A stretch of DNA of 64,000 nt from assembly GCF_030435805.1 (NCBI RefSeq), contig NC_081305.1, positions 55,896,001-55,960,000 of the forward strand, written 5' to 3'. Made by a program: the position numbers and the translations under genes. The DNA comes from Mustela lutreola. Its lineage: Eukaryota; Chordata; Mammalia; Carnivora; Mustelidae. Shown one piece after another: positions 1 to 11,130 of this stretch (positions within the stretch are counted from its first letter, which is position 1; every line of letters starts with the position of its first letter). The notes beneath the pieces were generated by a model. That model searched no databases and was not told where the DNA came from. It saw nothing but the letters and a program-made list of their open reading frames with translations.

Positions 1-96
1 TTTAAAGATTTTACCTGACAGAGAGGGAACACAAGCAGGGGGAGTGTTAGTTTGAGAATCAGGCTTCCTGTCGAGCAGGGAGCCTGATAGGGGCTC
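1..96 (-). mobile_element. CAN SINE, cut by the window edge
   Basis: It begins aaagattttacctgacagagaggg and runs to gcctgataggggctc. The tRNA head is missing and it borders LTR sequence directly. Confidence 0.8.
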
Positions 97-254
97 CTAC
101 AAGTTGGGGGGGGGGGTAAGGAAAAATGAAGGTTTCAAAAGAACTTTCATATGCTAAAGAGGACCTACAAGATACTGAGGCCTTGCCACTGTCAAGTCGA
201 GGTTGTGTTTCCCCTCTAGCAAGGCATTAACGTTAAGATAGTTGGGAGATTCCT

Positions 255-1285
255 ACATCTCTTGGCATCTTGGAAATACAAATCAAACTCACACTGAGAT
301 ACCACCTCACAGCAGTCAGAATGGTTAAAATTAACCAGTCAGCAAACGACAGATGTTGGGGAGGATGCGGACAAAGGGGAACCCTCCTACAGTGTTGGTG
401 GGAATGCAAGCTGGTGCAGCCACTCTGGAAAACAGCATGGAGTTTCCTCAAAAAGCTGAAAATAGAGCTACCCTCCGACCCAGCAATCACACTACTCAGT
501 ATTTACCCTAAAGATAAAAATATAGTGATCCAAAGGGACACATGCACCTGAATGTTCATAGCAGCAATGTCCACAAGAGCCAAATTATGGAAAGAACCTA
601 CATGTCCATCCACAGATGAATGGATAAAGAAGGTGTGGTATATATATACAATGGAATACTATGCAGCCATCAGAAGAAATGAAATCTTGCCCTTTGCAAC
701 AATGCAGATGGAACTAGAGGGTATTGTGCTGAGCAAAATTAGTCAATCACAGAAAGACAATTATCATATAATCTCTCTGGTAGGAGGAATTTGAGAGGCA
801 GGCAGGTGGCTGTGGGGGGGTAAGGAAGGAAAAAATAAGATGGGATCAGGAGAAAGACAAACTGTAAGAGACTCAATCTCACAAAACAAACTGAGGGTTG
901 CTGGGGGGAGGGAGGTAGGGAGAGGGTGGTGGGGTTATGGACACTCGGAAGGGTATGGGATATGGTGAGTGCTGTGAAATGTGTAAGCCTGATGATTTGC
1001 AGACCTGTACCCCGGGGCAATAACACATTATATGTTAATTTTAAAAAAGAAGAAGAAGAAGATGGGGCACCTGGGTGGCTCAGTGGGTTAAAACCTCTGC
1101 CTTCGGCTCAGGTCATGATCCCAGGGTCTTGGAATGGAGCCCTGCATCGGGCTCTCTGCTCAGCAGGGAGCCTGCTTTCTTCTCTCTCTCTGCCTCTCTC
1201 TCTGCTGCTTGTGATCTCTGCCAAATAAATAAATAAAAATATTTTTAAATAAATAAATAAATAAAAATTTAAAAAGGAAGAAGAT
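255..1285 (+). mobile_element. 5'-truncated carnivore LINE-1 (ORF2 C-terminus and 3' UTR)
   Basis: This fragment sits inside the ERV LTR between 19-bp target-site duplications (agatagttgggagattcct at 236-254 and 1286-1304). Bases about 270-795 encode the C-terminal part of L1 ORF2p ([26 protein letters not shown]). One in-frame TGA at 549-551 replaces the arginine usual after DTCT. The 3' UTR follows (ggtggggttatggacactcgg ... tgatttgcagacctgtacccc). The tail contains a SINE at 1064-1270. Confidence 0.9.
1064..1270 (+). mobile_element. CAN SINE in the tail of the L1
   Basis: The head ggggcacctgggtggctcag starts at 1064. A complete body and an AAATAAATAAAAAT tail follow. Its target repeats (aaaaagaagaag / aaaaaggaagaag) lie in the L1 A-rich end. 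Confidence 0.9.
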
Positions 1286-1726
1286 AGATAGTTGGGAGAT
1301 TCCTGAAGAGTGTCACCCGGGGCCCACCCAGTAGCAGGATGAGATCACGTGGTGTGAACTTCTGCTTTGTCTTCAGCCAGCCTTCTGTTCCCTCATTATC
1401 TCCCCCCTGAAAATTTTGATCCTTCAACCTTTAAGTTTGTTGAAGGTGGAAGGTCTCATCTTCTGTAATTTCTTCCTGCTGAATAGGGGCCTAGAGAAGT
1501 CCCTCCCTATGCATCAATACTGGTTAGCTGGGGAATGTACAGAGGAGCTGCAAAAGGCAGAGGCAGCTGAGTCCAGGGGAAACTGCTCAAGGAATCTTCC
1601 CGAGTGGAAAGGCTCATCCGTTGACGTGAAGTTATGGCAGCAAAGCAGTCAATACCCAGTGGAAAGACATGGGAGAAAATCGCAAAACGTGGTTAGCGAA
1701 ACAAAAAGAAAAAGATGCTCAACTAA

Positions 1727-1909
1727 GGGGCACCTGGGTGGCTTAGTGGATTAAAGCCTCTGCCTCAGGTCATGGTCCCAGGGTCCTGGGATTAGCCCCA
1801 CATCAGGCTCTCTGCTCAGCAGGAGGACTGCTTACCCCCACACCCCTGCCTGCCTCTCTGCCTACTTGTAATCTCTGTCAAATAAATAAATAAAAATCTT
1901 TAAAAAATA
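1727..1909 (+). mobile_element. CAN SINE in ERV interior
   Basis: Full SINE from ggggcacctgggtgg to AAATAAATAAAAATC. It is flanked by aaaaagatgctcaa repeats (about 1709 and 1911). Confidence 0.9.
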
Positions 1910-2082
1910 AAAAAAGATGCTCAAATAAGAGTTCTTTGGTAGTTGACAAAAATCCTTCCCAGTCCAGGTATTTAATCAACCATTAAAGGAAAGAGAGGGA
2001 TTATTTAAAGTGCCAATTTTAGTATTTACATCAGGGAGAAACCCAGAAGTATTTTGTGGTTATCTGGACTGAATACACAGCA

Positions 2083-2245
2083 TTTTTTTTTTTTAAGATT
2101 TTATTTATTTGACAGGCAGAGATCACAAGTAGGCAGAAAGGCAGGCAGAGAGAGAGGAGGAAGCACCTTGATCCCAGGACTCTGGCATCACAACCTGAGC
2201 CGAAGGCGGAGGCTATAACCCAATGAGAGCCACCCAGGCGCCCCC
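2083..2245 (-). mobile_element. CAN SINE in ERV env region
   Basis: T-run, aagattttatttatttgacag, then gccacccaggcgcccc. The body is slightly shortened. Confidence 0.9.
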
Positions 2246-2894
2246 ATTTTATGCTAGCCCAAGTTTCACCTTGTGTAACAGTTGAAACATCTAATGCCAT
2301 TCTATTTTGCAGAACTAGCTTTACGCATTTGTGTCATCTCAGCGTGTAGCAAACAGATGCTATCGTGGGGATCGTTCAGGGCCTTTCCTATGTACTTAAG
2401 AACTTCCATGAACCAAGCAACATCTTCAGGTCTCAAAGAGGGAACAAAGATGGCCGCTCGGATACTATACTAACGTAATACAAACCGTGTCCACCATTGT
2501 TTTATATTTGCAAGGCTGGCTGGGTTGGTGATGGTTTTAATAATGCATCTGTGCATCCAGGCAAAACCCAGAGTACAGTGGCCTGTCTAGCTTGGGGAAA
2601 GCTATGGACACAAGTTAGGGCTACAGAGCCACTGGGTCCTGTTAGAAGACAGTCCTGTAGTTCTGGGTTTCTGTAACTACAGCCAAGACATCTAGGACTG
2701 TTGAGTTTTGGAGAGCCATCTTTTGAATGTATAATAAAAGGCAGTCTGCTGTTACTTTGTACGGATGAAGGGAGTCCAAATATAGGGACAGTTTTTCTTT
2801 GCAAAGTTTCTGTCACCTCTAAGGCCTTTTATCCATATCAATGGCCTGGTGTAAAACCCTGTATTCCTTTCTACTGGTTCCTAAGGTCATATCC

Positions 2895-3092
2895 TTTTTT
2901 TTTTTTAAACATTTTATTTTTTTGACAGAGATCACAAGTAGGCAGAGAGGCAGGCAGAGAGAGAGAGAGAGAGAGGAGGAATCGGGCTCCCTGCCAAGCA
3001 GAGAGCCCAATGCGGGACTCGATCATAGGACCCTGAGATCATGACCTGAACCAAAGGCAGAGGCTTAACCTACTGAGCCACCCAGGCGCCCC
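2895..3092 (-). mobile_element. CAN SINE in ERV pol region
   Basis: T-run to ccacccaggcgcccc, flanked by aaggtcatatcctt direct repeats (about 2883 and 3093). Confidence 0.9.
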
Positions 3093-3626
3093 AAGGTCAT
3101 ATCCTTTGATGTCCTTTGCAGTGAATTACAGCTATCTCCTTAGGCAGGTGTGTACCAGCCTTAAGAAGAGTAATATTTCCAGCCCCTATTTGACTGGGGA
3201 GTTACAGCTTGATAATAACCCCCCTTTCTTCCAAACTGCTCCACAGACATGTAGGACTAGGAAAGCACATCTAGAGTCAGTATCAATATTAATTTTTAAG
3301 GCTTTGGCAATTGCAAAGCACCACACATACCCTAAAACCATAAAGTGGGCAGCACACATACGCAGTTTTTCTTAGTCTCTTTTCCATAAACTACTGACAT
3401 CAGTAAACCAAGGGTCATCTGTCTTTTCAATGTGGGCATCTTTAAAATCTGGCTGACTAGCATCAGCAAGATGAATAACCTCTTAACAGTTATGCTCTAC
3501 AGAAGGACGATGGTCAGGTCCAAGCATGGGTAGCTGGACGATGGTCAGGTCCAACCATGGGTAGCTGGGTTTAAAGTCTGACGGGTCAAGGATTATTTCA
3601 GAGGGATCTATATAAAGCATAAGTCT

Positions 3627-3807
3627 GGGGGTGCCTGGGTGGATCAGTGGGTTAAAGCCTCTGCCTTTGGCTCAGGTCATGATCTCAGAGTCCTGGGATT
3701 GAGCCCCGCATCGGGCTCTCTGCTTGGCATGGAGCCTGCTCCCCCCCCCCCATCTGCCTGCTTGTGATCTCTCTCTCTGTATCAAATAAGTAAAACCTTA
3801 AAAAAAT
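3627..3807 (+). mobile_element. CAN SINE in ERV interior
   Basis: Head ggtgcctgggtggatcag, tail caaataagtaaaaccttaaaaaa. The flanks share a cataa..tctg motif. Confidence 0.85.
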
Positions 3808-4488
3808 GCATAAATCTGCCTCCATCATCCGTTGGTGGCCTTTGGTTTCAAAGACACTCTGGGCCTGATGTGAAGTCATTACAGTCAGGGACTGTCCAAT
3901 AGTGAGCTTTGAGGCTCTTTTGTATGTACTTTGCTAACGCCTTTGCTTGCAACTCTTGCAAGAGAGGTGGCTTCTGGGATAAATAGGACTGTGAGGGATG
4001 AAACAATTAAGAAGACCTCTTTGGGGTCAAGTGTTAATATCCTAATTACAAGGAATCACTGGCAAGTGGGGGAAGACTTAACTAAGAAATAAGGACATTC
4101 CCAAGCACATTATGCAATCCGATCATAAAGAAAGTGAGGTCATCCGTTATCTCCAGTAAGTCCACAGTTAACCCTGGAGTGGGGCATGCTCTGGCTTTTA
4201 GGAAAGGATTATTGTCATCCCAGCCATGGGGAACTGGCCAAAGTGATAGCTGAGTTGTACAATTGGTGGGAAATCTATTCCATTCTCCAGTTGTTTAAGT
4301 AATCGTGTGCCCATGAGGGGCTGTTATTATCCCCACAGAATAAAAAGCAGGAAGATTATAAACGAGCTATTGTGCTTTTCTCTGAAGTTTCCCTCAAGCT
4401 GTCTAGCTTAGGCAAATGACAAACATTTGAAGACAGTCAAGGTCTAGAATTTAACATCCACAAAGTGGGTTATTTAAACATAATTCCT

Positions 4489-4697
4489 GGGCACCTGGGT
4501 GGCTCAGTGGGTTAAGCCGCTGCCTTCGGCTCAGGTCATGGTCTCGGGGTCTTGGGATCGAGTCCCGCATTGGGCTCTCTGCTCAGCAGGGAGCCTGCTT
4601 CTCTCTCTCTCTCTCTCTCTCTCTGCCTGCCTCTCTGTCTACTTGTGATCTCTCTCTGTCAAATAAATAAATAAATAAATCTTAAAAAAAAAAAAAG
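4489..4697 (+). mobile_element. CAN SINE in ERV interior
   Basis: Complete young SINE with a (CT)n stretch, flanked by aaacataattcc direct repeats. Confidence 0.92.
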
Positions 4698-4870
4698 ATA
4701 AACATAATTCCTTTCTCTAAAATAACCTTCATTTCCAGAGATAGCCGAATTAGGACTGATTTGTTTACAAAACGAGTCCAATTTTAGCAAACTTGGCCTA
4801 ATTATTTACATACACTCAGCAAGAACAGTGAGTGATCATATAGCTCTTTTAGCATCTGATTTGCTGGAAA

Positions 4871-5059
4871 TTTTTTTTAAATTTTATTTATTTATTTGAC
4901 AGAGAGATATTACAAGTAGGCAGAGAGGTAGGCAGACAGAGAGAGGGAAGCAGGCTCCCCACCAAACAGAGAGCCCGATGTGGGGCTCGATCCCAGGACG
5001 CTGGGATCATGACCTGAGCCAAAGACAGAGGCTTAACCACTGAGCCACCCAGGCGCCCC
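4871..5059 (-). mobile_element. CAN SINE in ERV interior
   Basis: It runs from ttttttttaaattttatttatttatttgacag to gccacccaggcgcccc. Confidence 0.92.
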
Positions 5060-6060
5060 TGTCAGAATTTTTTAAAAGGAATCTCTAGGTTGAACTTTTA
5101 GTAGCCTCTCCAGGCCTAGAAGCCAAGCCAAGAGCTTACCACCAGGCATGTTGGCAGTTATCTGTAGATTTGGATGAATTCCTCTTCACGAGGTCCCTAA
5201 GGTGTCTTGAGGGTCCTGTACCTGCCAGGAAGGGACATTCGGGCTGCTGGGAACTATGTAAGCAAAGTACCAGGCCAATGTTTCCAAGGGGCTTTACGGC
5301 TCCACCTTAAGCTGTCTGGTCCTTTCGGAGTCTATGGACGTCCTTCTCAAATATGACATTCCAGCCAAAGTCTTGGTAAAATAACCAATTGTTTCCAATA
5401 GTGTCCTCTTACAAGGAGAACAGATTCTTACGGAACTTAAGAAATGAATATGACTGCCATGGAGGAAAGAATACTTACTGAGACCTTTTGAATCTTAGAG
5501 GGTACAGGTAGAGATCTGTTTACAAATGAATACTTTAACACGTTTTTATGAGTCACAGTTATCTTAAGAAAAAGAATTCTTAATCTGGAAGAGTGAACAT
5601 TAGAAAACCAGCAATGTTTCAGACAAGAGCCACAAGAATTGTAATCTTTTTAGTTCATTTAGTCTAATGTCACTGATTTTTGTTCAGTTCGAATGCAGCT
5701 TTTGGTTAGTTCTGGAAATTCTTACTCATTTCAGTTCTGATCTTAAAGATACGGAATGCTTGTATTGTCTTGTAAGTCTTTTATATGAACCTCCTTGAAG
5801 ATGAACTCATTTTGCAAGATAGTAAGAACAATTACAAATGATGAAACAAAACCAAAAAATCCCCCAAACGGACAGTGTTAATGATTCTGATATCAGAGTT
5901 CACTATGATATGACTGACAAGGAAACTCAAGTTATTCTGACACTTAACACTCAATAACCAGAACGAGAAGGTAACATATCACACAAATAAGCCTCATCAG
6001 TCAACAAGACTGTTCATGATTTAAATCTTGGGGAAGTTTGCTGAAACCTTAGAACTTTGT

Positions 6061-6227
6061 GGGACACCTGGGAGGTTCAGTCGGTTGAGCGTCTGCCTTG
6101 GCGCGGGTCGTGATCCCAGAGTCCTGGGATTGGCCCCTGCCCAGTGGAGAGCCTGTTTCTCTACCCCTCTCCCTTGCCCTCTCTTTCTTTCTCTCTGCCT
6201 GAAATAAATAAAATCTTTAAACAAAAC
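6061..6227 (+). mobile_element. CAN SINE in ERV interior, diverged
   Basis: Head gggacacctgggaggttcagtc, tail gaaataaataaaatctttaaac. It is more diverged than its neighbours. Confidence 0.85.
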
Positions 6228-7161
6228 CCTCAGAAACTTTAAAAGCACATGCCTAAATGGGATTCAGGATGTTAAAGATCTGATAAAGGAAAAACACAGA
6301 AACTGTGTTTTTCTGGGCTGGCAAAAAGGAAACAACTATTTACATTTTCTTAATCAAGAGCGGACCAACAATTGGAGAAAAAACTATTTGAACCAAGAGA
6401 AAGCAGACTTTTCAGTGTTATACCAGTGTACTTTTAAAATCCATTCATTTCAATCTTTGTCCTGACCACACCTAAAATTCTATTCTGGAGTTTTCCTTTC
6501 CTAAATGTCCTACAACTTTCCTTTGCAATCAAATTTTGTCCAACGTCATTTATTTCCAAACAACCAATCTCGTTTAGGACAAAAGTACCTTCTTTTACCA
6601 TCAACAAAAATGCATTCCCATTCCTTAAATCTTTCTTACATATCTTCTACTTTTCTAGAGTTTTTTCCCTTATTTCCATAAGTCTTAATCACACTTAGCA
6701 GAATTTTGCACTCTTACAAACACGGTAGTCCCCAATGATGACCAAGTAGTAACCAGTTGTGACCTGTTAAAACAGTGTTCTTTGGATGGCAAAATTAAGC
6801 ACAAAACATGTTTACCAACAGATTTAAACATCCTCAGTTTCTTTGCCGTAAGAAGTCAAAAGCACAAAACCTATGTCCAGGTATCAATGATTTAGCACTT
6901 TATCTGATTTGGAAAAGACCCAGATGTCCAAAGAGTTTCATCCCATTTATCATCCAAGCAAAACTTTCAAGTTTCAGGATACCAAAGCCTTTGAAATATA
7001 TTGTAGCAATTAATCATGAAAACTATGATGAGACAGACAATTCATCATTTCAAGTCATCGTTTTACTAACAACTGGCAACAGAGATAACACTCTGACCTT
7101 CAGTAAACCTTGACAGAGTATAAGAGTTTCACGTTTACTGGTGGTAACCTGAGACGTCGTC

Positions 7162-7353
7162 TTTTTTTTTTTTTTTTTAAGATTTTATGTATTTATTTGA
7201 CAGAGATCACAAGCGGGCAGAGAGGCAGGCAGGGGGGTGGGGGGCATGCTCCCCGCTGAGCAGAGAGCCTGATTCCGGCTCGATCCCAGGACCCTGGGAT
7301 CATGACCTGAGCCAAAGGCAGAGGCTTAACCCACTGAGCCACCCAGGTGACCC
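7162..7353 (-). mobile_element. CAN SINE in ERV interior
   Basis: T-run, gacagagatcacaagcgggcag, and an end at gagccacccaggtgaccc. Confidence 0.9.
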
Positions 7354-7957
7354 GAGACATTGCTATCTTAATTAAAACAACCAACTTAACTTAGTTTAAA
7401 TATTGAATTATCCTCCCTGTTGTCAGTTTTTAGCTGAGACGTGGGTGGGGAAATCTGGACTAGGCCATGTTAAGTCCAGGAAGTGCTCTTCTCACTCCTG
7501 GACAGTGAGGGTAAGAGGAGGAGCCAACAGTTCTGGAAGCATGGAGGATGGTCGTGAACCCAGGTTTACAGGCCACACCCAAGGTGGTACAGAAACAGGG
7601 GGAGAAGAGGCAAAGTGCTGGCAGAAGGCAGAGAGAGAAGCGTTCCCGTCCTAGAGCTCCTCAGCTCCAACAGAGAAGCAGATGCCATGTTTCGCTGCCA
7701 ACAAGTGGGGAACAGGCAGTCCATGTCCGGCCAGAGAACACAGGGAATTTCCCAAAACGAAGGGAGTTTCAGAAGCTGCCTGGGAATATTCCTTGAAGTC
7801 CCCGTCCTGAGGGAGACTAAACATACCTGGCTCCTGTTATCACCATTAACCAGGGAATGAGTGAGGGAGAAGCCCCCACATCTGTTAGGAGGAACAGAGA
7901 GGAGGAGAGTCAGGGTCCCCTTTGCTAGAGAGGGTCTGCGTTTCCCTCCAGCAACCC

Positions 7958-8094
7958 GGGGACGCCCGGGTGGCTCAGTTAAGCATCTTCCTTCAGCTCG
8001 GGTCATGATTCCGGGGTCCTGGGATCAAGCCCCACATTGAGCCCCACATCAGGCTCCTTGCTCAGCCGGGAGCCTGCTTCTCCCTCTCCCACTC
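7958..8094 (+). mobile_element. CAN SINE without its 3' end
   Basis: Head gacgcccgggtggctcag, ending in ctctccc with no A-tail. The surrounding ccctccagcaacc / ccctccagcagcc repeats still mark the target site. Confidence 0.8.
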
Positions 8095-9323
8095 TCCCTC
8101 CAGCAGCCTGGGTTTATTCGGAAGAGGTTGGATAATTACCACCCGATATGTCAGGAGGGAGTTTACTAGCCCACCCGTTCTGCCCTATTTCCTACAAAAG
8201 AGATCTCTCTGACAGATCCCACTGAGACCATGGGGTGTTACGGGAGCCCTGTCCTTTCCTTAGTTTTGCAATCCAAATTGTTTCCAGTGCGTTAAAGACT
8301 CCCCAAGGGAAAGTTCTTGGGAAGCCTACAGAGACCATGCTTCCAGAAAAATAAAGAATGTCCATTACCACATTCCCCCCACCCCCCTCCTAGATAGTGT
8401 CCCACGCAGGGTTACGTCAGAAGTTCCCGTGTGTCAAAAGCGACCTGAGGCATCCCTCAAACAAGACATCACTATTAATCGCAATCTGGCTTTCCCATGA
8501 AGGCATTCCGCCCTAAAAGGCCCATAGGAGGGATGCCGGTAACCCAGGCTGCTGATGGGTGCCTGGTGAAGGGACATAAACACCCGTGCACTGCTATCGT
8601 GTGTCCCTGGAGGCTGCGTACTGCCCTGCCATTTTAACCCATGGAAAATACTAGAAACGTTTTACAAGGGGAAATGACCCAATTTAGTAGTTTTAAGTAG
8701 TTAGTTGAGAACATTGACGGAGAACAGTAAAGACGGACATCCACCATGGTCTAAGCGACAGTGCAACATACGCTGTCCTTTCAGCCAACTTCCCTAGGAA
8801 ATGGTCCCTGGTTGGGTTTTAATTCCATCGGATACTGGTTTTGGCAGGATTCCAGTGACCATCGCTCCGCCAGAAGCCGCTGGACCAGGGACATGGAAGG
8901 GATCGCATTAGATCAGTCGGGAGGAAACCTCACGTGGGAGTCTTAACACTGGCAGCTGTCCTGATGACTCAGGTGGCTGTCCCATGCCCAGGACAGACGA
9001 CTTTGTATTAAGGACAGGAATGAAGAGAGGGCATCAAGTTGCTGGGTCTTATTACCATCCCGGCCAGGGGACTAACTTCCAGCCAAAAGGCAGACTTTCT
9101 CCTCCCCGTACAGAAGCCACAGGCTAGAGGACAGCGACCTGAGCAACTGGCAGGGAAACGTTCCAGTAAGACCGTACTCCCTGAAAGACCCCTGAAATGA
9201 GATTGAAGGAAGAGGAGAGAAAGTACTCACCAAGTTTGCACTGAAGCTCGAAGTCCCTTCATGGTTGCTGGATGTTGTTAGAAATACCTTAGGGTTAGGG
9301 CTGGAAGCCAATGGCCCAAAAAG

Positions 9324-9328
<5 letters not shown>

Positions 9329-9360
<32 letters not shown>

Positions 9361-9549
9361 TTTTTTATTTATCAGAGAGAGAGAGGGAGAGAGAGTGAGC
9401 ACAGGCAGACAGAATGGCGGGCAGAGGCAGAGGGAGAAGCAGGCTCCCTGCTGAGCAAGGAGGCCGATGTGGGACTCGATCCCAGGACGCTGGGATCATG
9501 ACCTGAGCCGAAGGCAGCTGCTTAACCAACTGAGCCACCCAGGCGTCCC
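9329..9549 (-). mobile_element. CAN SINE with long T-run
   Basis: It has a run of about 28 T and ends at gagccacccaggcgtcccc. It is flanked by caaaaagagttctt direct repeats, and lies in the ERV leader or U5. Confidence 0.92.
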
Positions 9550-9599
9550 CCAAAAAGAGTTCTTGAGACATCTTTGGTGCAAAAAGATCACCAGCAAGC

Positions 9600-10005
9600 G
9601 GAGAACACCCCTGGGGAGAAAGTACTCCACTAGAGTCACGAGGGGTGGCCCGTTATAAAACTACAAGTTGGGAGGGGGAAGTAGGAAAAAAGGAGTTTTC
9701 AAAAGAACTTTCATATGCTAAAGAGGATCTACAAGATACCTGAGCCCTTGCCATTGTCAAGTTCAGGTTGTTTTTCCCATCTAACAAGGTGTTAACATTC
9801 AGATAGTTGGGAGATTCCTGGAAGAGTGTCACACTTGTCCTAGGGCGGGGCGGGAAGGGGGTGTGGGAGGGGGTAGAGGTGAGGGTGAGGTGGGATTGTA
9901 AGGGGTGGAGAAGTAGGGGGTGGGGGGGAGTGGAGGGTGGGAGGGGTGGCGGGGTTACAGGGTGTTGGCTTGTGCTTTGCACTCAGCCAGTGTTCTTCTG
10001 TTCCC
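9600..10005 (-). repeat. 5' LTR of the ERV (inner limit uncertain)
   Basis: It shares ctacaagttggg, ggttttcaaaagaactttcatatgctaaagagga-type sequence (9,662-9,725) and gttgggagattcct with the 3' LTR, and ends at ttctgttccct. A TATA-like ttataaaa lies near 9,655 in antisense. A G-rich insertion or expansion (9,840-9,955) is absent from the 3' LTR. U5 may extend down past a SINE to about 9,060. Confidence 0.7.
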
Positions 10006-10029
10006 TTCTCTCCCCTTACCAGTGTCCTG

Positions 10030-10175
10030 ATTGAGGCCCTGAACCTGAAGCACCCAGCTAAGGCACGTGTGGATTTCCAACCTCCAGGAACGGTGTGAGA
10101 TAATATTTATTGCTGTTTTAAGCCTGAACGTTTGGGAGTGATTCATTTCACAGCGATAGCTGACTTAGTCATCCC
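10030..10175 (+). mobile_element. MLT1-type (MaLR) LTR 3' end
   Basis: The sequence cctccaggaacggtgtgagataatatttattgctgttttaag... is the typical end of MLT1 LTRs. It is ancient, non-coding host flank next to the ERV. Confidence 0.65.
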
Positions 10176-10232
10176 GGACAACAAAGGCCTATTTACAGAT
10201 GAGGACACTGAGGCCCAGAGAAGGAGCTGAAC

Positions 10233-10439
10233 TTTTTTTTTTTTTTTTTTTAAGATTTTATTTATTTATTTGACAGAGAGAAATCACAAGTAGATGGAGA
10301 GGCAGGCTGAAAGAGAGAGAGGAAGAAGCAGGCTCCCTGCCCAGCAGAGAGCCCGATGTGGGACTCGATCCCAGGACCCTGGGATCACGACCCGAGCCGA
10401 AGGCAGCAGCTTAACCCACTGAGCCACCCAGGCGCCCCA
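10233..10439 (-). mobile_element. CAN SINE
   Basis: Complete, flanked by aggagctgaacttt direct repeats on both sides. It is inserted in a MIR-like gaggacactgaggcccagag context. Confidence 0.93.
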
Positions 10440-10711
10440 GGAGCTGAACTTTCTAGAGTTGCACAGGAGTTCTCCTGGATGCTCTCAGGTGTTCAGCTTG
10501 ACAGCTGTGTCATTCGGACAAGAGCTTTCTTACTCAGCCCCACTCATAGGTCCCAGCCTCTTCCATGTCCTCCCAGCCTCCAGTCCCTCCCCTCTAGTGC
10601 ATCCCCCCACACGGACTTAGAAGGGTCTTACTATATACCCAGAGCTGACCATGGCCTTCCCCTGCTCGCAGCCCTCCCATGGCTCCCTGGTAATGAAAAA
10701 TCTCTTACATG

Positions 10712-10920
10712 TTTTTAAAAAAATATTTATTTATTTATTTATTTCAGAGAGGGGGGAGAGAGAAATAGCATAGGCAGAGGGAGGGAGAGGGAGAATCTTC
10801 CAGCAGATGCCCCACTGAGCAGGGAATCCAACACAGGGCTCCATCCCAGAACCCTGATATCATGACCTGAGTTGAAACTAAGAGTTAGTTGCTTAACTGA
10901 CTGAGCCACCCAGGTGCCCC
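10712..10920 (-). mobile_element. CAN SINE, diverged
   Basis: It runs from tttttaaaaaaatatttatttatt to gccacccaggtgcccc, flanked by tctcttacatgtt / tctcttacacgtt. Confidence 0.9.
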
Positions 10921-10952
10921 TCTCTTACACGTTATTACAAGACAATGAAGGT

Positions 10953-11130
10953 GGGGCGCCTGGGTGGTTCAGTGGTTTAAATATCTGCCTTTGGCTTGGG
11001 TCATTATTCTGGGGTCCTGGGATTGAGCCCTGGGTGGGGGCTCCCTGCTCAGCGGGGTGTCTGTTTCTCCCTCTCCTTCTGCCTCTCCCACCCCTGTTCT
11101 TTCTCAAGTAAATTAATAAAACAAAAAAAA
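10953..11130 (+). mobile_element. CAN SINE
   Basis: Head ggggcgcctgggtggttcag, tail aattaataaaacaaaaaaaa. Flanked by gacaatgaag repeats. Confidence 0.9.

Larger units (their letters stand above)
97..1395 (-). repeat. 3' LTR of the ERV, interrupted by L1 and SINE
   Basis: LTR sequence occupies 97-254 and 1286-1395. A SINE replaces or borders its outer part at 1-96, and an L1 insertion fills 255-1285. The LTR ends in tgttccctca next to a C-rich tract, as expected for the complement of a polypurine tract. Confidence 0.8.
97..10005 (-). mobile_element. Broken class I (gammaretrovirus-like) endogenous retrovirus with two LTRs
   Basis: This is a reverse-oriented fossil provirus. Matching LTR segments (ctacaagttggg to agatagttgggagattcct) occur at both ends, at 97-254 and 9,662-9,820. 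Reading down the minus strand, a leader/gag-like zone with a splice-donor-like site near 9,230 comes first. A pol segment with RNase H resemblance lies near 3,120-3,480. An env transmembrane-subunit segment of gammaretroviral type lies near 2,040-2,420. A polypurine tract (ccccct on the plus strand) abuts the 3' LTR at about 1,396-1,408. Coding parts are heavily decayed throughout and no intact gene remains. LTR copies have clearly diverged, so the insertion is old, yet it predates a carnivore L1 and about ten SINEs inside it. The subfamily was not determined. Confidence 0.85.

Noticed and set aside
1064-1090. tRNA genes at the many gcgcctgggtggctcag heads
   Set aside because: These are tRNA-derived SINE heads with SINE bodies and A-tails. 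None has a complete intact tRNA cloverleaf in a non-SINE context.
1-10005. BAX exons at the low end of the window
   Set aside because: BAX would be the next gene by human order, but no BAX coding block was recognised. The region is ERV and SINE sequence.
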